Shown here piece by piece: positions 21,066 to 28,478 of a stretch of DNA of 29,199 nucleotides. The translations under genes and the position numbers were made by a program. The first letter of the stretch is position 1, and every line of letters starts with the position of its first letter. Under the pieces are notes generated by a model. That model was not told the origin of the DNA. It searched no databases and saw nothing but the letters and a program-made list of their open reading frames with translations. Location of the stretch: the NCBI GenBank assembly GCA_934255545.1, contig CAKQOE010000031.1, positions 1-29,199 on the forward strand, read 5' to 3'. This DNA comes from an uncultured Clostridia bacterium (GTDB taxonomy: Bacteria > Bacillota > Clostridia > Peptostreptococcales > Anaerovoracaceae).

Positions 21066-23717
21066 TTATTTTTTTCTGTACTGAGCGATAACTGTTATCA
21101 TTTTTTCTCTGTCTATAGGTTTTGTTATATGCTCGTTCATGCCGGCTTCCAGGCTTTTGCGTCTGTCGTCGTCGAAAGCGTTTGCTGTCATCGCTATGAC
21201 AGGTATGTCTGCCGCGTCAGGGCGTGTCATCTCCATGTCGCGTATGCTGCGTGCCGCTTCGCAGCCATCCATTACAGGCATCATTATATCCATGAGTATA
21301 ACGTCATACGTGCCCGGAGGCGCTGAGGAGAACGCTTCTACTGCCTGTGCGCCGTTGTATGATGGGTGGACGCTTGCGCCTGCGTCTTCCAGGATATATT
21401 TTACGATCTCCATATTGAGCTCATTGTCCTCGGCTACTATGATATTCATTCCCGATATATCCGGCTGGACATTTGAAGCGTTTATATTCATCGATGTTAT
21501 GACATCGTGATCTGTATCATCCTGTACGCTCCGGCCGTCTGTCTCCTGTACGTCTGCAGTATAGTCGATATCATCACACTCAACGCAGGCGCTGTCTGCT
21601 ATATCGAACGGTATCGTTACAGTCACGGAGGTTCCGATATTTACCTCGCTCTTTACTTGTATAGTTCCGTTCATCTGGTCTACGAGCGTTTTTACTATGG
21701 ACATGCCGAGACCCGTGCCGCGGTAAACAGTGCGAGCGCCCGACTTTTCCTGCGAGAACGGCTCAAATATATGCTCAAGGTATTCCTCGCTCATGCCTAT
21801 GCCGGTATCTGTTATGACGCACTTGTAGCTTACTGTATGCGCAGCCTCGTCAACGCTGTCCAGGACTATGCTGCACATTATGCTTCCGCCCGGCTTGTTG
21901 TATTTTATAGCGTTGTTTATGATATTCAGGAATATCTGGCGCACGCGGAGCGGGCTTCCGTAAACGTAAGGATGCTCAAAGCTTTCCGAGCAGACCTCAT
22001 GCTGTAATATTATCCTGTGTTCTGCGGCGCGCATGCCCGCGATCACAAGTATATCTCCGGTAAGCTTCTGTATGTTGAATACCTCATGCTCCACAGGCAC
22101 TACGCCATCCTCAAGCTTGCTCATCTCAAGGACGTCGTTTACGAGTGACAGCAGATGATATGCCGCCTTCTTTGCCTTTTCTCTGTTTTCTTTTATAACA
22201 GCCTGATCGTCAGTCTTGCTGTTTATCTCTATCATGCCGACTATGCCGTTTACAGGCGTGCGGATGTCGTGGTTCATGCGGCGCAGGAAGTCAGTCTTTG
22301 CTTCATTTGCGCGGTTGGCGCGCTCAGCCGTCTTCCTCAGCTTTTCCTGATATTCCATTTCGCGTTTCTTCTGTTCGCTTACGTCTCTCGTAACGAGCAT
22401 GACTGACGTAACTTCATCATCATGATCGCGGTTCTGCGGTATCAAAAGGGCCTGCATCCATTTTCCCTCGATATCTTCAAACGTAAAACCAATGAAGGGT
22501 TTGCCCTTCAGGCGTTCTGCTATGGTCTTTATGTCAGCAAACCTGCGGAATTCTTCTCTGTATCCTTCTGCTACGATCTTTTCTGTGAGCAGATCTACAG
22601 CGCAGTCGGCTTCTGTTACTCCCTTTATCGCTTCATCTACCATGTCGCTCTTAAGTATGTCGATGTACCTGTTTTCTTTTATGCGTATCAGGAGATTTGT
22701 AGCGTATATGCTGGCCAGAGCGTTTACAAGGTGGTACTCCTTTTCTATCTGCAGGAGCTTTTTCCTGCGGGCGCGCTGGATGATGAGCACCAGTACCATA
22801 CCGCAGAGCGCATACACGCCGAATGCTGCCGCCATGACTCCTCTGCGGTCTGCAAATACTGCACTGTCGGGATAGAATATATATATGAAGTAATCGCGGC
22901 ATTTGTCGTGCATCCCGTACCACTCAGAGCCGTCTGTCTGCAGCTTTATGAGATCATTGTCATCCTTCATCCTGTCGCTTTCGATGATATCTGCTATCGG
23001 TGCATCCGCCGTGCGGATGTTCTCAAGTTTTTTATTATTGCTGCATATTACTTTTGAACCGTCTGTTACTACAAAAACTGCGCCTTCTCCGAATATATCG
23101 GCAGGCAGGAGCGTATTCAGCGAGAATTCATCCTTATCGCTGTAAATCGTAGTCGTGTCTTTATAGCATATGATAACTCCCGGCGCGTCGCTGCGCGCCC
23201 TGACCGCGTAAGCATACCTTAACGAGTCTACTGTGATGTCTCCTGCATACACCTTTTCAGGATATTCGTATACGCTGTTTGGCGCACCGTCAGCTATTAT
23301 CCTCTTAAGAAGATATGTCCGTCCCTTGCCTTCAACGTCCGCGCTGCTCACTGTATCCATGGCGCCGTCGAGTACGAATATCCCTGTAAGATACTGGATC
23401 TCAGCGTACTTCAGCAGCTCGTCCCGGCTGCTCAGGTCTATGTCTTCTGTATACTGCGCCAGAACGTTTACTTTGTTTATGATAAGCTGCATGTTTTTCG
23501 TAGATATGCTGAGGCTGTAATCATCGTACTTCTGACAGACATCCTTCATTATATCTATTGAGCTTGAAATGTCGTTTTTTACGTTGTTTTTCTCAACATT
23601 TGTAGCCACTGCGTAAACGCTGCTCATCAGCATCGCCGTGACAGACAGGATAAGCAGCCATATAGCGAAAACGCGCATCCTTGATATTTTATATTTATCA
23701 TGATTCAACAGTTCCAT
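21066..23717 (-). CDS. Membrane hybrid histidine kinase with fused receiver
   Basis: This 883-residue sensor has a membrane helix at about 14-38, a large extracytoplasmic domain (about 40-290, dCache-like) and a second helix at about 295-315. A cytoplasmic PAS-like region of about 130 residues comes next, then a HisKA domain with phospho-acceptor His483 in RRMNHDIRTP and an HATPase domain with FLNIINNAIKYN, DTGIGM and GTGLGMSIVK. A C-terminal receiver has Asp810 in VILMDIMMP and a TKP lysine motif near 860. No DNA-binding output domain is fused. The start at 23717 follows GGAGG and overlaps the upstream binding-protein gene by 20 bases; an in-frame upstream start at 23753 lacks such a site. 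Confidence 0.9.
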   Translation of the reverse strand: MELLNHDKYKISRMRVFAIWLLILSVTAMLMSSVYAVATNVEKNNVKNDISSSIDIMKDVCQKYDDYSLSISTKNMQLIINKVNVLAQYTEDIDLSSRDELLKYAEIQYLTGIFVLDGAMDTVSSADVEGKGRTYLLKRIIADGAPNSVYEYPEKVYAGDITVDSLRYAYAVRARSDAPGVIICYKDTTTIYSDKDEFSLNTLLPADIFGEGAVFVVTDGSKVICSNNKKLENIRTADAPIADIIESDRMKDDNDLIKLQTDGSEWYGMHDKCRDYFIYIFYPDSAVFADRRGVMAAAFGVYALCGMVLVLIIQRARRKKLLQIEKEYHLVNALASIYATNLLIRIKENRYIDILKSDMVDEAIKGVTEADCAVDLLTEKIVAEGYREEFRRFADIKTIAERLKGKPFIGFTFEDIEGKWMQALLIPQNRDHDDEVTSVMLVTRDVSEQKKREMEYQEKLRKTAERANRANEAKTDFLRRMNHDIRTPVNGIVGMIEINSKTDDQAVIKENREKAKKAAYHLLSLVNDVLEMSKLEDGVVPVEHEVFNIQKLTGDILVIAGMRAAEHRIILQHEVCSESFEHPYVYGSPLRVRQIFLNIINNAIKYNKPGGSIMCSIVLDSVDEAAHTVSYKCVITDTGIGMSEEYLEHIFEPFSQEKSGARTVYRGTGLGMSIVKTLVDQMNGTIQVKSEVNIGTSVTVTIPFDIADSACVECDDIDYTADVQETDGRSVQDDTDHDVITSMNINASNVQPDISGMNIIVAEDNELNMEIVKYILEDAGASVHPSYNGAQAVEAFSSAPPGTYDVILMDIMMPVMDGCEAARSIRDMEMTRPDAADIPVIAMTANAFDDDRRKSLEAGMNEHITKPIDREKMITVIAQYRKK

Positions 23718-24546
23718 TGTAAGGGCCTCCGTACAAATTACGTTCAACATCAAGACCGTAATCTTTTATGATACCTTCTGTCGTTCCGTCAGCTGTCATC
23801 TCATCAAGTGTTTTTTCCAGCTTCTGAGCAAGCTCTGCGTCTCCGTCTTTTCTGAACGCTACGCCAAGACGTTCTTTTCTTATAGTCATATTGAGGCACC
23901 TGTACTTTCCCGGACGATCCTCAACGTATATATTAAGCGCAGCCTCGTGACCCGCTATCGCGTCAACATAACCCTTTTTCAGTGCTGTAAACACCTGCCC
24001 CAATGAATCGAGCACGGTCAGCTGCTTTATCCCGTAAAAGCTTCCGCCTTTGTCTTTCATCTCCTGAAGTATGACTTTTTCGGACGCTGAATCTGCCTGA
24101 ACGCCTACTATCCTGCCGTTAAGGTCTTCAAGCGTCTGAATGTCACTGTCATTTTTTACCATCACAACTCTCTGCGAGTAAAGATACGGACCGGCCCACA
24201 TGTATCGGCTGTCTGCTCCTTCTCCCCCATACTCATCCATGGATATGCAGCTCCATATGCAGTCCGCCGCCCCACTGTCAAGCATTGCCAGCTGTGTACC
24301 TACTTTGTAATCATCAAAAACAGGCCTGTACCCCATCCTGCTGCACGCTTCGCGCGCAAGCCTGACGTCTATGCCGTCGTAATCTCCGTCAATGTTCCTG
24401 TAAAAGTACGGCTCGTATATAACGCCGCCGATCTTTATCTCCGGCAGATCTGAAGCGGCATCATTATCCGCCTTTATCGCTCCGCATGCGGAGAATAATG
24501 CCATTATCAATACGATCGCTGCCGCAAATACTGTGATACTTTTCAT
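23698..24546 (-). CDS. Extracellular solute-binding lipoprotein, family 3
   Basis: The 282-residue protein has a lipoprotein signal with lipobox FSAC and lipidation at Cys21. The mature part has the family-3 (amino-acid-type) binding fold: IKIGGVIYEPYFY, DGIDVRLAREACSRMGY, MLDSGAADCIW, LEDLNGRIVGVQADSAS and LKKGYVDAIAGHEAAL, ending GIIKDYGLD. No permease or ATPase gene is nearby; instead its 3' end overlaps a sensor kinase gene by 20 bases. I infer that it presents a ligand, perhaps an amino acid, to that kinase. The ribosome binding site AGGAGCGG is good. An inverted-repeat leader lies upstream. Confidence 0.88.
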   Translation of the reverse strand: MKSITVFAAAIVLIMALFSACGAIKADNDAASDLPEIKIGGVIYEPYFYRNIDGDYDGIDVRLAREACSRMGYRPVFDDYKVGTQLAMLDSGAADCIWSCISMDEYGGEGADSRYMWAGPYLYSQRVVMVKNDSDIQTLEDLNGRIVGVQADSASEKVILQEMKDKGGSFYGIKQLTVLDSLGQVFTALKKGYVDAIAGHEAALNIYVEDRPGKYRCLNMTIRKERLGVAFRKDGDAELAQKLEKTLDEMTADGTTEGIIKDYGLDVERNLYGGPYNGTVES

Positions 24547-24583
24547 ATTCCGCTCCTGATACTGCGTCCATGCGAGGTCTGAC

Positions 24584-24639
24584 GCCTGTAAAGCCGCGCG
24601 TTATGCGCACTTATACTGAAAAAAACGATTTTTACAGGC
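24584..24639 (-). promoter_or_regulatory. Inverted-repeat leader of the binding-protein/kinase operon
   Basis: GCCTGTAAA (24584-24592) and TTTACAGGC (24631-24639) are perfect 9-base arms 38 bases apart. An inner GCGC/GCGC hairpin (24596-24608) lies near one arm, and a T-run on the minus strand lies near the other. It could be a leader RNA stem or a pair of operator half-sites. A possible extended -10 box (TGGTAAAAT, 24690-24698) lies upstream, without a clear -35 box. Confidence 0.45.
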
Positions 24640-24802
24640 ATATACCTGATATTTTTTCGTTGTTATTCGTTCAACTCTCAATAATATATATTTTACCACA
24701 TTACTATATATATTTCATAAATAAATCAATGCTTTTGCGCGCTAAAACTGTAAAATTTCCGATACAAGTACATATTTTGTCCATCATTTACTGCGCGCCC
24801 TG
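24640..24802. other. AT-rich divergent region before asnB and the binding-protein gene
   Basis: This strongly AT-rich stretch lies between the minus-strand leader at 24584-24639 and the paired hairpins upstream of asnB. Promoters for both directions should lie in or near it, but no consensus pair was found by eye and no gene is present. Confidence 0.45.
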
Positions 24803-24819
24803 CCGCAGCCCGGCTGCGG
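24803..24819. repeat. GC hairpin upstream of asnB
   Basis: CCGCAGC and GCTGCGG flank a three-base loop, a perfect 7-bp stem. It is followed six bases later by the CGGTGACG-core hairpin, making a tandem hairpin pair about 70-105 bases before the asnB start. The same pairing of a larger stem and a CGGTGACG hairpin is seen after alr and after modA. Confidence 0.55.
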
Positions 24820-24825
24820 AAAATT

Positions 24826-24841
24826 CCGGCGGTGACGCCGG
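24826..24841. repeat. CGGTGACG-core hairpin upstream of asnB
   Basis: CCGGCG-GTGA-CGCCGG is a perfect 6-bp stem with a GTGA tetraloop on the plus strand. It lies about 69 bases before the asnB start and could be in its leader or just upstream of its promoter. Confidence 0.65.
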
Positions 24842-24909
24842 CAACTTTCGGAGCATTCGTGCATATACTTTATATTACATTAACTTAAGATTCAGAAAGG
24901 ACAGATATT

Positions 24910-26856
24910 ATGTGCGGAATAGCCGGAGCTATAGATTTCAATGAAAGACCAAAGGTCGAGGAATGCCTGAGCGGGATGCTTGCGAGCATGAGGCGGCGCG
25001 GACCTGATGCCGCCGGGATAGATATTTCAGACGCCGGGATACTCTTTCACAGCCGTCTCATCGTCATAGACCCTGTAAACGGCAGGCAGCCGATGAAGCT
25101 GAAGCGTGGAGGGGAAGTGTACACTATAGTTTACAATGGTGAGCTTTACAATACCGAAGAGCTGCGGCAGGAGCTCATGGCCGCAGGAGATACGTTTAAA
25201 GGCCACAGTGACACTGAAGTGCTGCTTGCAGCATATGTACGCTGGGGCGATGCCTGCCTTGAGAAACTAAACGGGATATATGCGTTTGCCGTGCTTCATG
25301 AGCGCGCGCGCAGACTTTTTGCAGCGCGCGACAGGATGGGGGTCAAACCGTTTTTTTACACTCAGGTCGGGAGCACATTCGTTTTTGCGTCTGAGATAAA
25401 AACGCTTTTGAAATATCCGGGCGTTGAGCCTGTCATAGACAGTCACGGTATTGCGGAGCTTCTTCTTATCGGACCCGGGCGGACTCCGGGATGCGGCGTT
25501 TTCCGCGATATACACGAACTGCGTCCGGGCGAGTACGGTATATTTGAATGCGGGCGGCTCGAATGCTCCGGTGATGCGGGAGCACCGTCCGCTCCGACAG
25601 CCGTCACCGGCTGCAAAAGCGCGTTTTTCAAAAAGCGCCGCTACTGGATGCTCCGCGACCATTCTCATACAGACACTCCTGAACAGACTGTAAAGCATGT
25701 CAGAGAGCTCGTCACCGATGCCATCCACCGGCAGCTCGTGAGTGACGTTCCTGTCGGCACGTTCCTGTCGGGCGGACTCGACTCAAGCCTTATATCGTCT
25801 GTGGCTGCATCATACATGCGCGAGCGCGGCGAGCGGCTGAAGACGTTTTCAGTCACTTATAAGGACAACAGGAAATACTTTCAGACCAGCCGCTTTCAGC
25901 CGACGACTGACGATGATTTTATAGGGATCATGACAGAGTATCTGGGCTCGGAGCACCACACGTTTACCATAAGCAAGGAAGATCTCGCCCATGCTCTGTA
26001 CGCCGCAACTGAAGCGCGCGACCTGCCGGGCATGGCTGACGTTGACTCTTCTCTGCTCCTGTTCTGCGAGGAGATAAAGCGCCATGTGACTGTCGCGCTT
26101 TCGGGAGAATGCGCCGATGAGATATTTGGCGGATATCCGTGGTACCGAGACAAAAATATACGCGCGGCATACGGCTTTCCATGGGCGCAGTCTACAGAGA
26201 TGCGCGCAGGATTCCTGGCACCTGCACTTGCGCGGCGCATGCCTGATATAGAAAACGGCCGCAGCCTGTCAGATGCTGTCATAAAATGGGCGCAAAGCTG
26301 CGTAAACGAACGTTACGAAAATACATTGAGTGAAACTGACGCGCTGCCCGGCCTGCTGCCTGATGAAAAACGCCTGCGGGAGATGGTCCGGTTAAATACA
26401 GACTGGTTTATGCAGACGCTTTTAGACCGCAAGGACAGGATGTCGATGTACAACGGTCTTGAGGTCAGAGTCCCGTTCTGCGATCACCGCATAGCTGAGT
26501 ATATGTACAGTGTGCCATGGAAACTTAAGGAAATGGGCGGCATGGAAAAGGGACTGCTGCGCGAGGCTGCTGCCGGGCTCCTGCCTGACGCTGTACGCCT
26601 GCGCAAAAAGAGCCCGTATCCCAAAACGCATGACCCGGGATACCGCGATGTTGTAAGCGCCATGCTTACCGATATCATAAAAGATACTGATGCGCCTGTA
26701 TATGATCTCATAAGCCGCGACGCGCTTCAGGCGCTGATCGGTGATGAGTTTTCTGAACCGTGGTACGGCCAGCTCATGACAGGGCCGCAGACTATGGCTT
26801 ACATGATACAGCTCAACTACTGGCTTGAGCGCTACAACGTGCGTATATCGCTCTAA
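24910..26856 (+). CDS. asnB: Asparagine synthase (glutamine-hydrolysing)
   Basis: AsnB makes asparagine from aspartate, ATP and glutamine. The 648-residue protein has the N-terminal glutaminase domain, with Cys2 as nucleophile once Met1 is removed, RRRGPDAAG (28-36) and YNGELYN (75-81). The synthase domain has the PPi-loop SGGLDSS (287-293), then ALSGECADEIFGGYPWY and LEVRVPFCDH. Between the domains an extra linker of about 20 residues (about 218-240, Ala/Ser/Pro/Thr-rich) holds a CGGTGACG-core hairpin. The length is slightly above the usual 610-635 of Bacillus-type enzymes. AAAGGA precedes ATG. The gene converges on gltD across a shared terminator, which places asparagine and glutamate synthesis side by side. 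Confidence 0.94.
   Translation: MCGIAGAIDFNERPKVEECLSGMLASMRRRGPDAAGIDISDAGILFHSRLIVIDPVNGRQPMKLKRGGEVYTIVYNGELYNTEELRQELMAAGDTFKGHSDTEVLLAAYVRWGDACLEKLNGIYAFAVLHERARRLFAARDRMGVKPFFYTQVGSTFVFASEIKTLLKYPGVEPVIDSHGIAELLLIGPGRTPGCGVFRDIHELRPGEYGIFECGRLECSGDAGAPSAPTAVTGCKSAFFKKRRYWMLRDHSHTDTPEQTVKHVRELVTDAIHRQLVSDVPVGTFLSGGLDSSLISSVAASYMRERGERLKTFSVTYKDNRKYFQTSRFQPTTDDDFIGIMTEYLGSEHHTFTISKEDLAHALYAATEARDLPGMADVDSSLLLFCEEIKRHVTVALSGECADEIFGGYPWYRDKNIRAAYGFPWAQSTEMRAGFLAPALARRMPDIENGRSLSDAVIKWAQSCVNERYENTLSETDALPGLLPDEKRLREMVRLNTDWFMQTLLDRKDRMSMYNGLEVRVPFCDHRIAEYMYSVPWKLKEMGGMEKGLLREAAAGLLPDAVRLRKKSPYPKTHDPGYRDVVSAMLTDIIKDTDAPVYDLISRDALQALIGDEFSEPWYGQLMTGPQTMAYMIQLNYWLERYNVRISL
25598..25613. repeat. 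CGGTGACG-core hairpin inside the asnB linker
   Basis: CAGCCG-TCAC-CGGCTG is a perfect 6-bp stem identical in arm sequence to the copy at 4736-4751 but in the opposite orientation. It encodes Thr-Ala-Val-Thr-Gly in the extra interdomain linker of AsnB. Confidence 0.6.
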
Positions 26857-26886
26857 TGGCCGCTGAAGGCTTATGCAGCTCCCTGT

Positions 26887-26903
26887 CGTCCGCCGGGCGG
26901 ACG
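26887..26903. repeat. GC hairpin after asnB
   Basis: CGTCCGCC and GGCGGACG flank a single base, a near-perfect palindrome 31 bases after the asnB stop and just before the shared terminator. Its role is unknown; it may shield the transcript 3' end. Confidence 0.5.
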
Positions 26904-26912
26904 CTTACTGCT

Positions 26913-26955
26913 AAAAAACGAGCCGGCACATTTTATATGCACCGGCTCGTTTTTT
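26913..26955. terminator. Bidirectional terminator between asnB and gltD
   Basis: AAAAAACGAGCCGG (26913-26926) and CCGGCTCGTTTTTT (26942-26955) form a perfect 14-bp stem with a 15-base loop. A run of six T follows the GC stem on each strand, so it can end both the asnB transcript and the converging gltBD transcript. Confidence 0.9.
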
Positions 26956-26993
26956 ATTTATATGCTTTATTATATATCTTTATTTTTTTATCA

Positions 26994-28478
26994 TTAAAGA
27001 TTAGTGTATCCGTTAAGGAACTCATCGACTTCACTCGCAGCTTCGCGGCCCTCTCTTATGGCCCATACGACGAGTGACTGACCTCTGTGCATATCGCCTG
27101 CAGTAAATACCTTGTCGCGGTTCGTCCTGTAGCAGCCGCTTTCAGTCTTTACGTTAGTCCTGCCGTCAACGGCAACGCCGAACGCTTTTGTAACGTCTGA
27201 TTCAGCGCCTGTGAAGCCTGCAGCTATGAGGCAGATCTCCGCAGGATATACCTGCTCTGAGCCTTTTACAGGCTGCATTGAGCTCTTTCCTGTCTTTGCG
27301 TCTTTTACGCTTTCTACTTTAACTACCTCTACACCATTAAGCTGTCCCTGTTCGTCCTTGAGGAACTTGCTTACTGTATATCCGTACATGCGCGGATCCC
27401 TGCCAAAGAGCGCTATGGCTTCCTCCTGACCGTAATCAGTCTTTGAAATGTTTGGATATTCAGGCCACGGATTTGAAGCAGCGCGTGTCTCCGGCGCTTT
27501 TCCGTGACGCTGCATCTGGATGGCGCTTGCTGCGCCGTGCCTTACGGCAATGCCCAGGCAGTCGTTCGCTGTATCGCCGCTTCCTACGATGACTACGTTC
27601 TTGCCTTTTGCAGAAATGTAAGTTCCTTCCTTCATATCGTGATCAAGCAGCGACTTAGTAGTAGAAGTAAGGAAGTCAACAGCAAAATATATACCGTCTG
27701 CATCCCTTCCGGGAACCTTCATATCGCGCGGCTGTGACGCGCCGCAGCACAGTACTACAGCGTCATATTTTGATATTATGTCCTCAGCCTTCTTCTTAGT
27801 GTTGATATTCTGGTTAGTAAGGAACGTAACGCCCTCTTTTTCCATGATCCTGACACGGCGCGTTATTATGCTCTTATCGAGCTTCATGCTTGGGATACCG
27901 TACATCAAGAGCCCGCCGACACGGTCGCTCCTCTCGTATACAGTTACGTTATGACCTCTCAGATTGAGCTGGTCAGCCACAGCGAGACCGGCAGGGCCTG
28001 ATCCTATAACTGCGACGCGCTTCTTTGTGCGCGGTATATCGTGCGCAGGCTTTACGTAGCCATTATCGTAAGCTGTCTCTATGATGGCGAACTCATTTTC
28101 GTGTACTGAAACAGGATCGCTGTCAAGACCGCACGTGCATGCCATCTCGCACAGAGCCGGGCAGACTCTGCTGGTAAATTCAGGAAAGTTATTAGTCTTT
28201 CTGAGGCGCTTGTACGCCGCTTCAAACTTTCCGTTGTAAACAAGATCGTTCCACTCAGGCACGTGGTTGTTGAGCGGGCATCCTGTCACTTTACCGTCTA
28301 CAGGCACGCCTGACTGACAGTAAGGTACTCCGCAGTCCATGCAGCGGGCAGCCTGCTCAGACTGCTCTTCGTTTGACAGATACAGGTGGAACTCATTGTA
28401 ATGCTTTATCCTCTCAAGAGGCTCCTCAGCCTGAGAAGTCTTTCTCTGATATTCCAGGAATCCAAGATTCTTACCCAT
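26994..28478 (-). CDS. gltD: Glutamate synthase small subunit (NADPH-dependent)
   Basis: GltD passes electrons from NAD(P)H through FAD and Fe-S centres to the large subunit for glutamate synthesis. The 494-residue length is typical. The N-terminal Fe-S domain has CMDCGVPYC (46-54) and further Cys-rich segments to about residue 117. An FAD-binding VIGSGPAGLAVADQL (about 157-171) and an NADPH-binding IVGSGDTANDC come next. The C-terminal FTAGDMHRGQSLVVWAI is the usual FAD-contact segment. The ATG overlaps the gltB stop by one base (TAATG), with AAGGAGGT as ribosome binding site, so the two subunits are coupled. The shared terminator lies at 26913-26955. Confidence 0.95.
   Translation of the reverse strand: MGKNLGFLEYQRKTSQAEEPLERIKHYNEFHLYLSNEEQSEQAARCMDCGVPYCQSGVPVDGKVTGCPLNNHVPEWNDLVYNGKFEAAYKRLRKTNNFPEFTSRVCPALCEMACTCGLDSDPVSVHENEFAIIETAYDNGYVKPAHDIPRTKKRVAVIGSGPAGLAVADQLNLRGHNVTVYERSDRVGGLLMYGIPSMKLDKSIITRRVRIMEKEGVTFLTNQNINTKKKAEDIISKYDAVVLCCGASQPRDMKVPGRDADGIYFAVDFLTSTTKSLLDHDMKEGTYISAKGKNVVIVGSGDTANDCLGIAVRHGAASAIQMQRHGKAPETRAASNPWPEYPNISKTDYGQEEAIALFGRDPRMYGYTVSKFLKDEQGQLNGVEVVKVESVKDAKTGKSSMQPVKGSEQVYPAEICLIAAGFTGAESDVTKAFGVAVDGRTNVKTESGCYRTNRDKVFTAGDMHRGQSLVVWAIREGREAASEVDEFLNGYTNL

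Noticed and set aside
25710..25717. CGTCACCG octamer in asnB
   Set aside because: Only one extra flanking pair forms, which is too little for a family member.
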